DNA of 6,534 nucleotides from CAIVPM01 sp049242885 (GCA_049242885.1 JBMLOQ010000101.1:1-6534), one strand, 5' to 3'. Shown: positions 1 through 6,067, numbered from the stretch's first letter. Made by a program: numbers and translations. Notes: generated by a model not told the origin, from the letters alone.

Positions 1-1238
1 TCAAAACGTTCTACCAAACCTGGTTTACTTCTATGTTTTTTGGTTAATGGACTCATCTCAACTGGATAATCCATTATAAATGTAGGTTGGGTGTAAGTAT
101 GTTCGCTAGTTGCCCCAAAAATTTCATCTATTAATTTGCCTTTTCCAAATTTAGGATCGGCATGAATGTTTAGTTGCTTACATACTTCTCTTAATTCTGT
201 TTCATCCATTTCACTAATATCAATATTGGTGTTTTCTTTTATAGCATCAAAAATGGTGATGCGTTTAAATGGAGCTTTAAAACTCACCATTTTTTCGCCA
301 ATTTTTACATCAGTTGTTCCATGCAATTGCAAAGCAATTTTTTCAAAAAGTTGCTCAGTTATTTCCATCATCCAAAAATAATCTTTGTAGGCTGTGTACC
401 ACTCTAGTACAGTAAACTCTGGGTTATGGGTTCTATCCATTCCTTCGTTTCTAAAGTTTCTGCTAAACTCATATACCCAATCAAAACCACCAACAATCAA
501 TCTTTTCAAATACAATTCATTGGCAATACGTAAATAAAAAGGAACATCTAAGGCGTTGTGATGTGTAATAAAGGGTCTAGCAGCAGCACCACCAGGAATA
601 TTTTGTAAAACTGGAGTATCAACTTCTAAAGCACCTTGCTCATTTAAGAAAGTTCTGATGGTATTAATAATGGTTGTACGACCAATAAAAGTTTTTTTCA
701 AATCTGGATTTACCACTAAATCTGCATATCGTTGACGATATTTAAATTCAGGGTCTGTAACTTCATCAAATACATTACCATCTTCATCACGTTTTACAAC
801 TGGCAATGGTTTTAAGCATTTTGATAGTAGTGTAAATGACTGAGTATGTAAGCTAGTTTCGCCAGTTTTAGTAATAAATACATAACCTGTAGCACCAATA
901 ATATCCCCTAAATCTAATGGTTTAACTACATTATCCCATAGGATTTTATCTTCTGTTGGGCAAATTTCATCTCTCTTTACATATAGTTGAAATATACCTT
1001 TGCTATCTTGAATTTTTACAAAAAAAACTTTTCCTTTATCGTTAATGCTCATTACACGACCTGCAACACAAACTTGCGAAAATTGGTCCTTAGTTTCTTC
1101 TGTGAAACCTGCTTTAATATCTTCTGAAAAATGACTAACAGGAAACAATGCTGCTGGATAAGCATCAATACCTTGTTCTGTAAGTTTTTGTAGTTTTTCT
1201 CTACGAATTAGCTCTTGCTCGCTTAAATGTTGACTCAT
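1..1238 (-). CDS. lysS: Lysyl-tRNA synthetase, class II (C-terminus cut by window edge)
   Basis: Charges tRNA-Lys with lysine using ATP in the cytoplasm; an essential housekeeping enzyme. Reading down from the ATG at 1236-1238 gives 412 uninterrupted codons to the window edge. An N-terminal OB-fold anticodon-binding domain (about residues 57-140, starting VCVAGRVMSI) is followed by the conserved DPEFKYRQRYADL (162-174), motif 1 (about 187-220) and motif 2 FRNEGMDRTHNPEF (262-275), which is diagnostic of class II LysRS. The last readable residues, KKHRSKPGLVERF, match the region shortly before motif 3, so roughly 90 or more residues including motif 3 lie outside the window. The stretch KPLPVVKRDEDGNVFDEVTD has a few extra residues compared with proteobacterial LysRS, as I recall for Bacteroidota homologues. 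The start fits: it lies 18 nt from a -7-like element and the protein begins MSQHLSEQE. It is divergent from dinB. Identity is very secure. Confidence 0.97.
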   Translation of the reverse strand, partial: MSQHLSEQELIRREKLQKLTEQGIDAYPAALFPVSHFSEDIKAGFTEETKDQFSQVCVAGRVMSINDKGKVFFVKIQDSKGIFQLYVKRDEICPTEDKILWDNVVKPLDLGDIIGATGYVFITKTGETSLHTQSFTLLSKCLKPLPVVKRDEDGNVFDEVTDPEFKYRQRYADLVVNPDLKKTFIGRTTIINTIRTFLNEQGALEVDTPVLQNIPGGAAARPFITHHNALDVPFYLRIANELYLKRLIVGGFDWVYEFSRNFRNEGMDRTHNPEFTVLEWYTAYKDYFWMMEITEQLFEKIALQLHGTTDVKIGEKMVSFKAPFKRITIFDAIKENTNIDISEMDETELREVCKQLNIHADPKFGKGKLIDEIFGATSEHTYTQPTFIMDYPVEMSPLTKKHRSKPGLVERF

Positions 1239-1256
1239 ATTTTATTTAAAAGGCTG

Positions 1257-1264
1257 CAAAGATA
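1257..1264 (-). promoter_or_regulatory. Predicted lysS promoter, -7 element
   Basis: On the minus strand this reads TATCTTTG, a full match to the Bacteroidota primary-sigma -7 consensus TAnnTTTG. It lies 18 nt upstream of the lysS ATG, giving a predicted leader of about 12-15 nt. I see no good TTG at the expected -33 distance (about 19 bp upstream), so the call rests on the -7 match and its position alone. Confidence 0.55.
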
Positions 1265-1322
1265 AGGAGTGTGAAGAACCATAGATTCCTGAAAAGAGAA
1301 AAACAAAATTTCTTGAAAAAAT

Positions 1323-1336
1323 GATGATGTATCATC
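1323..1336. repeat. Short inverted repeat in the lysS-dinB intergenic region
   Basis: GATGAT-gt-ATCATC is a perfect 6-bp inverted repeat with a 2-bp centre. It sits between the divergent lysS and dinB promoters, about 60 bp upstream of the lysS -7 element and about 95 bp upstream of the dinB -33 element. It could be a small operator for a dimeric regulator, but in AT-rich sequence a repeat this short can arise by chance. The rest of the 231-bp intergenic region (1239-1469) shows only the two promoters and no supportable gene or RNA. Confidence 0.3.
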
Positions 1337-1430
1337 TAGTGTTTCTTCTACTAAGTGTGTTTAAAGTATTTTATTGCTACACATAAAACTGATTCACGAT
1401 TAAATTATACCTTATTTATTAGTATTTTAT

Positions 1431-1463
1431 TTTGAATGTAAAAACGATAATTTGTTACCTTTA
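1431..1463 (+). promoter_or_regulatory. Predicted dinB promoter (-33 TTTG, -7 TACCTTTA)
   Basis: TTTG at 1431-1434 is followed after 21 bp by TACCTTTA at 1456-1463, a 7 of 8 match to the Bacteroidota TAnnTTTG element. The -7 box ends only 6 bp before the dinB ATG at 1470, so transcription would start at about 1467-1470 and the message would be leaderless or nearly so. I see no obvious LexA-type palindrome overlapping it. Confidence 0.5.
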
Positions 1464-1469
1464 CTTTTA

Positions 1470-2630
1470 ATGAATTCAGCTCAAAGGTATATTGCCCATT
1501 TAGACTTAGATAGCTTTTTTGTAAGTGTTGAGCTTATAAACAATCCTTCTTTAAAAGGGAAACCTGTAATTGTTGGTGGAAGCAAAGAGCGAGGTGTAGT
1601 AAGTACTTGTAGCTATGAGGCAAGGTTTTTTGGAGTAAAAAGTGGCATGCCAATGAAGCAGGCTTTGCAACTTTGCCCTCAAGCAATAATTGCAAATGGT
1701 ACACGTGGGCAATACAGTAAATTTAGTAGGTGGGTAACCGATATTATAGCAAGTAAAGCACCTTTGTTTGAGAAAGCTAGTATAGACGAATTTTATATTG
1801 ACCTTACTGGAATGGACAAATATTTTAATCCTTTGGAATGGACTATACAGCTAAGGCAACAAATAATTGATGAAACTAAGCTTCCAATTTCTTTTGGATT
1901 GGCAAGTAATAAAATGATAGCAAAAATTGCTACAGACGAAGCAAAACCAAATGGCTATTTGTTTGTACCAATTGGTAGCGAAAAAGAGTTTTTAGCACCC
2001 TTGCCTGTAAACAAGTTTAGTGGTGTGGGAGAAAGTACTTTTTTAAAACTGAAGCAAATGAATATTAACTTCATTGGCGACATTTTACACTCAGATATAA
2101 ATTTACTTGAAAAAGAGTTAGGAAAATGGGGCACAGATTTGTACAGAAAAGCCCAAGGTATAAGTAACAGTCAAGTACATAATTATAGAGAGGCAAAAAG
2201 TATATCTACCGAAAACACTTTTGAAGAAAATATTAGTAACTACGAATTATTGCTTGCAGAATTAGTAAGAATGACAGAAAAAGTAGGCTATGAACTTAGG
2301 CAAGATAAAAAACTAACAGGCTGTATTGCAGTTAAAATTCGTTACCCAAATTTTGAAACAGTAAGCAAGCAAGTTACAATTGATTACACCTTTAGCGACG
2401 ATGAGTTAATACCATTTGCCATTGAATTGTTTAAAAAATTATGGAAGCCCAATAGCCCAATAAGACTTCTTGGGGTTAAACTTAGTGAGTTAAATAATTT
2501 TAGTGTGCAAGGCAGTTTATTTGAAAATAGAGAGAAGAAAACCAGTTTATACAAAGCTATAGACGATGTGAAAAATAGATTTGGCAAAAACACTTTGCAA
2601 AAAGCAAGAACAATAGCAAACAAAAACTAG
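1470..2630 (+). CDS. dinB: Y-family translesion DNA polymerase (Pol IV, DinB)
   Basis: Error-prone polymerase that bypasses DNA lesions at stalled forks. The 386-residue protein has the usual family layout. The palm/finger region carries D12 in HLDLDSFF, with F17 in the steric-gate position, YEARFFGVKSGMP (49-61), and the catalytic ASIDEF motif (103-108; D106, E107). SFGLASNKMIAKIATDEAKP (141-160) is typical DinB. A helix-hairpin-helix thumb follows (GVGESTFLKLKQMNI, 185-199), then the little-finger domain beginning near SISTENTF (244-251). QGSLF (347-351) resembles the QLxLF beta-clamp-binding pentapeptide and is followed by a 35-residue tail. Start choice: an in-frame TTG at 1452 would add MLPLLL but overlaps the predicted -7 promoter element, so ATG 1470 is preferred. 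No UmuD-like partner is nearby. Identity is secure; whether it is SOS-controlled cannot be seen. Confidence 0.96.
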   Translation: MNSAQRYIAHLDLDSFFVSVELINNPSLKGKPVIVGGSKERGVVSTCSYEARFFGVKSGMPMKQALQLCPQAIIANGTRGQYSKFSRWVTDIIASKAPLFEKASIDEFYIDLTGMDKYFNPLEWTIQLRQQIIDETKLPISFGLASNKMIAKIATDEAKPNGYLFVPIGSEKEFLAPLPVNKFSGVGESTFLKLKQMNINFIGDILHSDINLLEKELGKWGTDLYRKAQGISNSQVHNYREAKSISTENTFEENISNYELLLAELVRMTEKVGYELRQDKKLTGCIAVKIRYPNFETVSKQVTIDYTFSDDELIPFAIELFKKLWKPNSPIRLLGVKLSELNNFSVQGSLFENREKKTSLYKAIDDVKNRFGKNTLQKARTIANKN

Positions 2631-2631
2631 T

Positions 2632-2663
2632 TAGCATTTGTTTAACTTTTTAGTAGCATTTGT
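2632..2663 (+). repeat. Direct repeat TAGCATTTGT x2 between dinB and the secreted-protein gene
   Basis: The 10-mer TAGCATTTGT occurs at 2632-2641 and again at 2654-2663, 22 bp start to start, close to two helical turns. The second copy contains a TTTG (2659-2662) that lies 19 bp upstream of TATATTG (2682-2688), a one-base-short match to the TAnnTTTG -7 element, so the repeats may overlap the promoter of the gene starting at 2712. Both the promoter and any regulatory role are tentative. Confidence 0.35.
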
Positions 2664-2711
2664 AGTAATACTTTTACCACATATATTGCATCAATTTAAA
2701 AAAATATCAAA

Positions 2712-3431
2712 ATGAGTAAAATTTTTACTTTAATTATAGTTGTTTGTTTTGCACTTAACTCCAATGCTCAGGGAAAACAAATATTAAAACGTTGTATTAA
2801 AGACAGCATTACCAACGAAGCCATTGCTTATGGAAGCATTACAGATTTAAGAACCCATAAGGTGGCATTATCAAATAAAAACGGTTGTTTTGAAATTGAA
2901 GTTTCTGTAAATGATATTATTGCAATTTCGGCTATTGGATATTACTTCGATACTATTAGGGTTACTACAGCTATGCTTCAAAATAGTGCTGGCGTTTGGT
3001 TTATAAAACCATTGGCTAAAAATTTACCAGAAGTGGTTGTATCTACCCAATCTGGCTTAACAAAATATCAAAGAGATAGTGCAGAGCGTAGAAAAGAATT
3101 TTTGAAAGATTTGGGTAATAAACCTTTGCCAACCTTTTCTCCATCTAACAGTGGTGCAGGTATTGGCCTAAATCTCGACCATTTTTATGGTAAAGAAAAA
3201 CGTAAACGTGGAGCAGTAAAGGTTTTTAATGAACTGGAAGATGAAGATTTTATAAATTATCATTTTAATGCTCAAACTGTAAGTAAATATGCAGCATTAG
3301 AGCCTGATGATATGTTGGCTTTTTTAAAAAAATATAGACCTACCACAAAATGGTTAAGAAAACATAATACCGAAGAAGACTTACTATATTATATCAATGA
3401 GAAATTAAAAGACTTTAAAAAGAAGTTATAA
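2712..3431 (+). CDS. Secreted protein with carboxypeptidase-regulatory-like domain
   Basis: A 239-residue exported protein of unknown specific role. Residues 1-19 form a Sec signal peptide (MSKIFTLIIVVCFALNSNA, cleavage likely before Q20), with no lipobox cysteine, so a periplasmic or surface location is expected. Residues about 24-110 fit the CarboxypepD_reg-like beta-sandwich common at the N-terminus of Bacteroidota surface proteins: a TNEAIAYGSI strand, SNKNGCFEIEV, ISAIGY, and a closing LPEVVV. Here there is no TonB-dependent receptor barrel after it. Instead come about 130 charged residues, including GAGIGLNLDHFYGKEKRKR (148-166), and a C-terminus rich in K, E, Y and L. The family is known mainly as a conserved Bacteroidota hypothetical; partners cannot be named. 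It lies 81 nt after dinB, probably with its own promoter, and ends in a terminator. The start is preceded by an A-rich stretch, as is usual in this phylum. Confidence 0.85.
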   Translation: MSKIFTLIIVVCFALNSNAQGKQILKRCIKDSITNEAIAYGSITDLRTHKVALSNKNGCFEIEVSVNDIIAISAIGYYFDTIRVTTAMLQNSAGVWFIKPLAKNLPEVVVSTQSGLTKYQRDSAERRKEFLKDLGNKPLPTFSPSNSGAGIGLNLDHFYGKEKRKRGAVKVFNELEDEDFINYHFNAQTVSKYAALEPDDMLAFLKKYRPTTKWLRKHNTEEDLLYYINEKLKDFKKKL

Positions 3432-3442
3432 AATTTATTCAG

Positions 3443-3477
3443 TTGCCATTTTCTAAAAAATTAGTGTGGCAATTTTT
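3443..3477 (+). terminator. Rho-independent terminator of the secreted-protein gene
   Basis: TTGCCA (3443-3448) pairs with TGGCAA (3467-3472), and inside it CTAA (3453-3456) pairs with TTAG (3461-3464) around an AAAA loop. TTTTT (3473-3477) follows directly. It lies 11 nt after the stop codon at 3429-3431. Its right arm and T-tract fall inside the last codons and stop of the convergent gene ending at 3461. The reverse orientation lacks a T-tract, so it should act only on plus-strand transcripts. Confidence 0.7.
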
Positions 3478-3946
3478 CTCTAAAAAAACCGTAAAACCAA
3501 GTGCCTGCAATGGCACTTAGAAGTGTAGCAATTACTACTGTGAAACCTGAGCCAATTTGTGCAAATAATGGACCAGGGCAGGCACCTGTAATTGCCCAAC
3601 CAAAACCAAACAACAAACCACCAATTACTTGCCCCTTATTAATTTGTTTAGCCTGAAATTTAATTTCCTCCCCTGCAATAGTTTTTATTTTATATTTTTT
3701 GATAAACCAAACCGAAACAATGCCTACCATTACAGCACTTCCAATAACCCCATACATGTGAAAAGATTGTAGGCGAAACATTTCTTGAATGCGATACCAG
3801 CTAATGATTTCGGCTTTTACAAATACAATTCCAAACAAAATTCCAATAATCCAGTACTTAATGTAATGATGCCATTTGGTTTCTATTTCACTTTCGTTAA
3901 CACAAATAGTGTCTAGCGAACGTACTTCAAAATCAGTGTTATTCAT
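3461..3946 (-). CDS. YeeE/YedE-family membrane protein, C-terminal half type (DUF6691/PmpB-like)
   Basis: Inner-membrane protein of 161 residues, one half of a split YeeE/YedE (TsuA-like) sulfur transporter. Hydrophobic segments lie at about 28-48, 64-82, 105-121 and 135-155. The family signature is GFGWAITGACPGP (114-126), whose C123 corresponds to one of the conserved cysteines that in thiosulfate transporter TsuA line the substrate path (family knowledge). A soluble N-terminal stretch of about 27 residues contains C15. Its partner gene ends 10 nt upstream, and the two are expected to be co-transcribed and to assemble together, as for the PmpA/PmpB pairs found beside persulfide-detoxification genes elsewhere. 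No persulfide dioxygenase or rhodanese is in this window. The substrate (thiosulfate, sulfide or another sulfur species) is not determined by the sequence. The 3' end overlaps the convergent gene's terminator. Confidence 0.87.
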   Translation of the reverse strand: MNNTDFEVRSLDTICVNESEIETKWHHYIKYWIIGILFGIVFVKAEIISWYRIQEMFRLQSFHMYGVIGSAVMVGIVSVWFIKKYKIKTIAGEEIKFQAKQINKGQVIGGLLFGFGWAITGACPGPLFAQIGSGFTVVIATLLSAIAGTWFYGFFREKLPH

Positions 3947-3956
3947 TTAAAAAAAA

Positions 3957-4520
3957 TTAAAGTGATAAAATAAAAGGTAAGATAAAATTAGCCATTACAA
4001 AACCGCCAATCATAAAACAGCAAGTTGCTATAAGTGATGCTGGTTGTAAGTTTGATAAACCCATAATGGCATGACCACTAGTGCAGCCTCCTGCATACCT
4101 TGTACCAAAACCTATTAAAAAACCTCCAACTATCATTGCTACAAATCCTTTGATTGTAAGTAAATTGTGCCAATTAAACAGCTGAGCAGGCAAAAGCCCA
4201 TCAATTTTTGTAATACCATAACCCGAAAGCTCTGTAGCCAATTTTGGATTAATTACAATTGGATTAGGATTTGCAAAAAGTTGTAAAGCCAAAAAGCCAC
4301 CAGTAAAAATTCCAAGCACAAAAATTAAATTCCATATTTCCTTCTTCCAGTTGTATTTAAAAAATGGAATATTGGCAGGAAAACAAGCTGCACAAATGTG
4401 TCTTAATGATGCACTTATGCCAAAAGATTTATTACCTAAAATGAGCAATGCAGGTACTGTAAGCCCAATTAATGGACCAGCAATGTACCAAGGCCAAGGT
4501 TGTTTTATCCACTCTATCAT
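3957..4520 (-). CDS. YeeE/YedE-family sulfur transporter, N-terminal half type (PmpA-like)
   Basis: Inner-membrane protein of 187 residues, the other half of the split YeeE/YedE transporter. Hydrophobic segments lie at about 11-29, 63-82, 122-139 and 161-185. The signature GFGTRYAGGCTSGH (137-150) contains C146, matching a conserved substrate-path cysteine of the family. RHICAACFPANI (40-51), with C43 and C46, is a further conserved-looking cysteine pair. The long loop at about 83-120 is probably periplasmic. It begins 26 nt after the stop of the methyltransferase-HMA gene and is followed after 10 nt by the second half, so all three genes read as one operon. The ATG at 4520 is preceded by an A/T-rich spacer with no Shine-Dalgarno site. 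The family call is secure; substrate and direction of transport are inferred from the family only. Confidence 0.9.
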   Translation of the reverse strand: MIEWIKQPWPWYIAGPLIGLTVPALLILGNKSFGISASLRHICAACFPANIPFFKYNWKKEIWNLIFVLGIFTGGFLALQLFANPNPIVINPKLATELSGYGITKIDGLLPAQLFNWHNLLTIKGFVAMIVGGFLIGFGTRYAGGCTSGHAIMGLSNLQPASLIATCCFMIGGFVMANFILPFILSL

Positions 4521-4546
4521 GTATCTATTTTAAAAGATTAATGGTT

Positions 4547-5383
4547 TTATTTATATTTTTCGATACTATAATTTGGGTCGTAAGCAATTTCATTTTGTAA
4601 TTCAATGATATCAATTTCTCGATTACTTATGATTAAAACCGTTTTAAAATCTACACTCATACTTACATTTTGCACCCCATTTATAGATGCAAACTTTTGT
4701 GTAACGTTGTTTTTACAGCCATTGCAGGTAATTCCAGCAAACTTAAAAAGGTTTACTTCAATGTTTGTGTTTTTGGCAAAATCAATGAATACTTCGCTAT
4801 TTGCTCTAGGTTTTACAGAATTGTCACAAATATTTATAGTAGAAAAATTAAAAGCAATTTTAAACAGTTGTTCATATTCCAAAATACTCCCACCAAAAGG
4901 AGGATTTTTATCGAATTGTCTATTAAACAGTAACCCAATTAGTCTACCATTTGGGCTAAGTAAATGGTACATTTTGTATGCATACAGTTGCCTAAGCTTT
5001 GGAGGTAATGCACAAAAAAATGTTTGTTCAATTATTAAATCAAAACTGCCAGTTAGCTCAAAAAAATCGTTATTAACAACTTTAATTTGCTTGTAATTAT
5101 CAAATTTTTGTTGCAAATTATTTACAAGGTCAGGAGCAATATCAACAATTGTAATATTGGTAAATCCTTGTTGTAACAAATATTCTGCTTCATAAGCATT
5201 GCCACAGCCTGGTATTAAAATGGATAAACTTTTATCAGTTAAAGTGTCAATAAATTTTTTTATTGCAGGAGAAACTTCGCCTAAATCCCAACCTATATTT
5301 TGAGATAGGTATTGGTTGTTCCAGTAGGTTTTGTCCAAAGGTGTGTCGCATTGCAAAACACAACATTCTAATTCTTTTTCCAT
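4547..5383 (-). CDS. TPMT-like SAM methyltransferase fused to a C-terminal heavy-metal-associated (HMA) domain
   Basis: A 278-residue two-domain protein. Residues about 19-206 form a class I SAM-dependent methyltransferase of the thiopurine S-methyltransferase (TPMT) type: YWNNQYLSQNIGWDLGEVSP (21-40), SAM motif I ILIPGCGNAYEAEYL (55-69), the acidic IVDIAP (79-84), EQTFFCALPP (119-128) and PPFGGS (161-166). Members methylate thiols, sulfide, halides or metalloid compounds; the substrate here is unknown. Residues about 209-276 form an HMA domain with metal motif GITCNGC (217-223; C220, C223) and the usual INGVQNVSMSVDFKTVLI pattern, expected to bind Cu(I) or another soft metal. C7, C8 and C12 form an extra N-terminal cysteine cluster. 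Start choice: the open frame extends to an ATG at 5425, but that codon lies in the upstream terminator hairpin; ATG 5383 is 12 nt past its T-tract and leaves a normal methyltransferase N-terminus. No signal peptide, so cytoplasmic. It leads an operon with the two YeeE/YedE genes. Confidence 0.9.
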   Translation of the reverse strand: MEKELECCVLQCDTPLDKTYWNNQYLSQNIGWDLGEVSPAIKKFIDTLTDKSLSILIPGCGNAYEAEYLLQQGFTNITIVDIAPDLVNNLQQKFDNYKQIKVVNNDFFELTGSFDLIIEQTFFCALPPKLRQLYAYKMYHLLSPNGRLIGLLFNRQFDKNPPFGGSILEYEQLFKIAFNFSTINICDNSVKPRANSEVFIDFAKNTNIEVNLFKFAGITCNGCKNNVTQKFASINGVQNVSMSVDFKTVLIISNREIDIIELQNEIAYDPNYSIEKYK

Positions 5384-5393
5384 TTTAATATTA

Positions 5394-5427
5394 AACAAAA
5401 ATGCAACTATTGTTGGTAGTTGCATTT
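5394..5427 (-). terminator. Rho-independent terminator of the NifU-family gene
   Basis: On the minus strand ATGCAACTA (5425-5417) and TAGTTGCAT (5409-5401) form a perfect 9-bp stem with a 7-nt loop, extendable by two A-T pairs, followed by TTTTTGTTT. It lies about 22 nt after the Nfu stop codon and 10 nt or so before the ATG at 5383. It separates the Nfu transcript from the methyltransferase-transporter cluster and rules against the upstream ATG at 5425 as a start. The last stem bases and T-tract read CATTTTTG (5403-5396), a 7 of 8 match to a -7 promoter element, so the downstream operon might start here, but no convincing -33 element is present. Confidence 0.85.
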
Positions 5428-5448
5428 AAAGAATGTATTTAAATTTAG

Positions 5449-6048
5449 TTATTCAGCTTCTGCAACTACTTCTTTTACTTCAGGTATCATTCGTTTCATC
5501 ATCCCCTCAATGCCAGCTTTTAGTGTAACCATGCTGCTAGGGCAACCACTACAACTACCTTGCATCATAAGGTTTACTGTGCCTTCGTTATAGCTTTTAA
5601 ACTGTATTGCCCCACCATCCATTTCAACTGCAGGTTTTACATAGTTTTCCAATAATTCTTTAATGCGTTTCACCACATCATCATCATCTGCATTTACGGT
5701 ATTAGTTGCTTCTTGTTTAACTTTTGCAACTTCATCTTCATTTACAACTACACCACCTTTTTCTAGATAATCTTTTAAAAATTGTTTTACACTAGGTATT
5801 ACATCTTGCCAATCTTCAACATCTTCGGTTTTTGTAAGTGTAATGAAATTGCTAGCTATAAAAACACTTTTTATAAACGGAAAACTAAATAATTCTTTTG
5901 CAAGTGGAGATGGAGTTGCTAAGGTTTCGTCTTGAAAATCAATACTTTTGCCAGGATACAACAATTTGTTTGCAACAAATTTCATTGTACTAGGGTTTGG
6001 TGTCATTTCGGTATAAATACTTACAATTGGATTGCCAGTAGTGATCAT
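5449..6048 (-). CDS. NifU-family Fe-S cluster carrier (Nfu_N plus NifU C-terminal domain)
   Basis: Scaffold or carrier that holds a [4Fe-4S] cluster and hands it to target enzymes in the cytoplasm. The 199-residue protein has an N-terminal Nfu_N domain (about 11-98; begins YTEMTPNPSTMKFVANK and includes FPFIKSVFIASNFITLTK). An acidic, probably flexible linker (about 99-124, with DDDD at 121-124) follows. The C-terminal NifU domain (about 125-197) contains KPAVEMDGGAIQF (138-150) and the cluster-binding motif GSCSGCPSS (164-172; C166 and C169). This is the layout of eukaryotic NFU1 and many Bacteroidota Nfu proteins rather than E. coli NfuA, whose N-terminal domain is A-type-like. The frame opens at MITTGNPIVS after an A-rich run; a later in-frame ATG (M15) would clip the Nfu_N domain. 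It appears monocistronic: its own promoter upstream and a strong terminator downstream. No other suf or isc genes are in the window. Confidence 0.94.
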   Translation of the reverse strand: MITTGNPIVSIYTEMTPNPSTMKFVANKLLYPGKSIDFQDETLATPSPLAKELFSFPFIKSVFIASNFITLTKTEDVEDWQDVIPSVKQFLKDYLEKGGVVVNEDEVAKVKQEATNTVNADDDDVVKRIKELLENYVKPAVEMDGGAIQFKSYNEGTVNLMMQGSCSGCPSSMVTLKAGIEGMMKRMIPEVKEVVAEAE

Positions 6049-6067
6049 CTTTTTTAAAATTTAAGTA

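Noticed and set aside
166..381. Plus-strand 71-codon open frame
   Set aside because: Lies antisense inside lysS, whose minus-strand translation is a clear class II LysRS; the plus-strand product has no recognisable features.
1452..1469. TTG at 1452 as the dinB start
   Set aside because: It adds only MLPLLL, overlaps the predicted -7 element (1456-1463), and an ATG in frame at 1470 gives the usual distance to the catalytic HLDLDSFF.
2384..2623. Minus-strand 79-codon open frame
   Set aside because: Antisense shadow of the dinB little-finger and tail region, with no promoter or family resemblance.
2629..2651. Possible dinB terminator (AGTTA ... TAACT followed by TTTTT)
   Set aside because: The stem is only 5 AT-rich pairs and overlaps the stop codon; it is too weak to call, though it could cause some termination before the next gene.
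3461..4520. The two YeeE/YedE genes as one gene broken by a frameshift
   Set aside because: Each has its own start, stop and complete membrane segments, they are separated by 10 non-coding bases, and split two-gene forms are a known arrangement of this family.
4351..5096. Plus-strand open frames at 4351-4533, 4605-5096 and 4670-4933
   Set aside because: All are antisense to the PmpA-like and methyltransferase-HMA genes, whose minus-strand products carry full family motifs; the plus-strand products are low-complexity shadows.
5401..5425. The 9-bp hairpin as a regulator-binding palindrome or riboswitch
   Set aside because: Its position just after the Nfu stop and the T-tract directly after it on the minus strand are fully explained by an intrinsic terminator.
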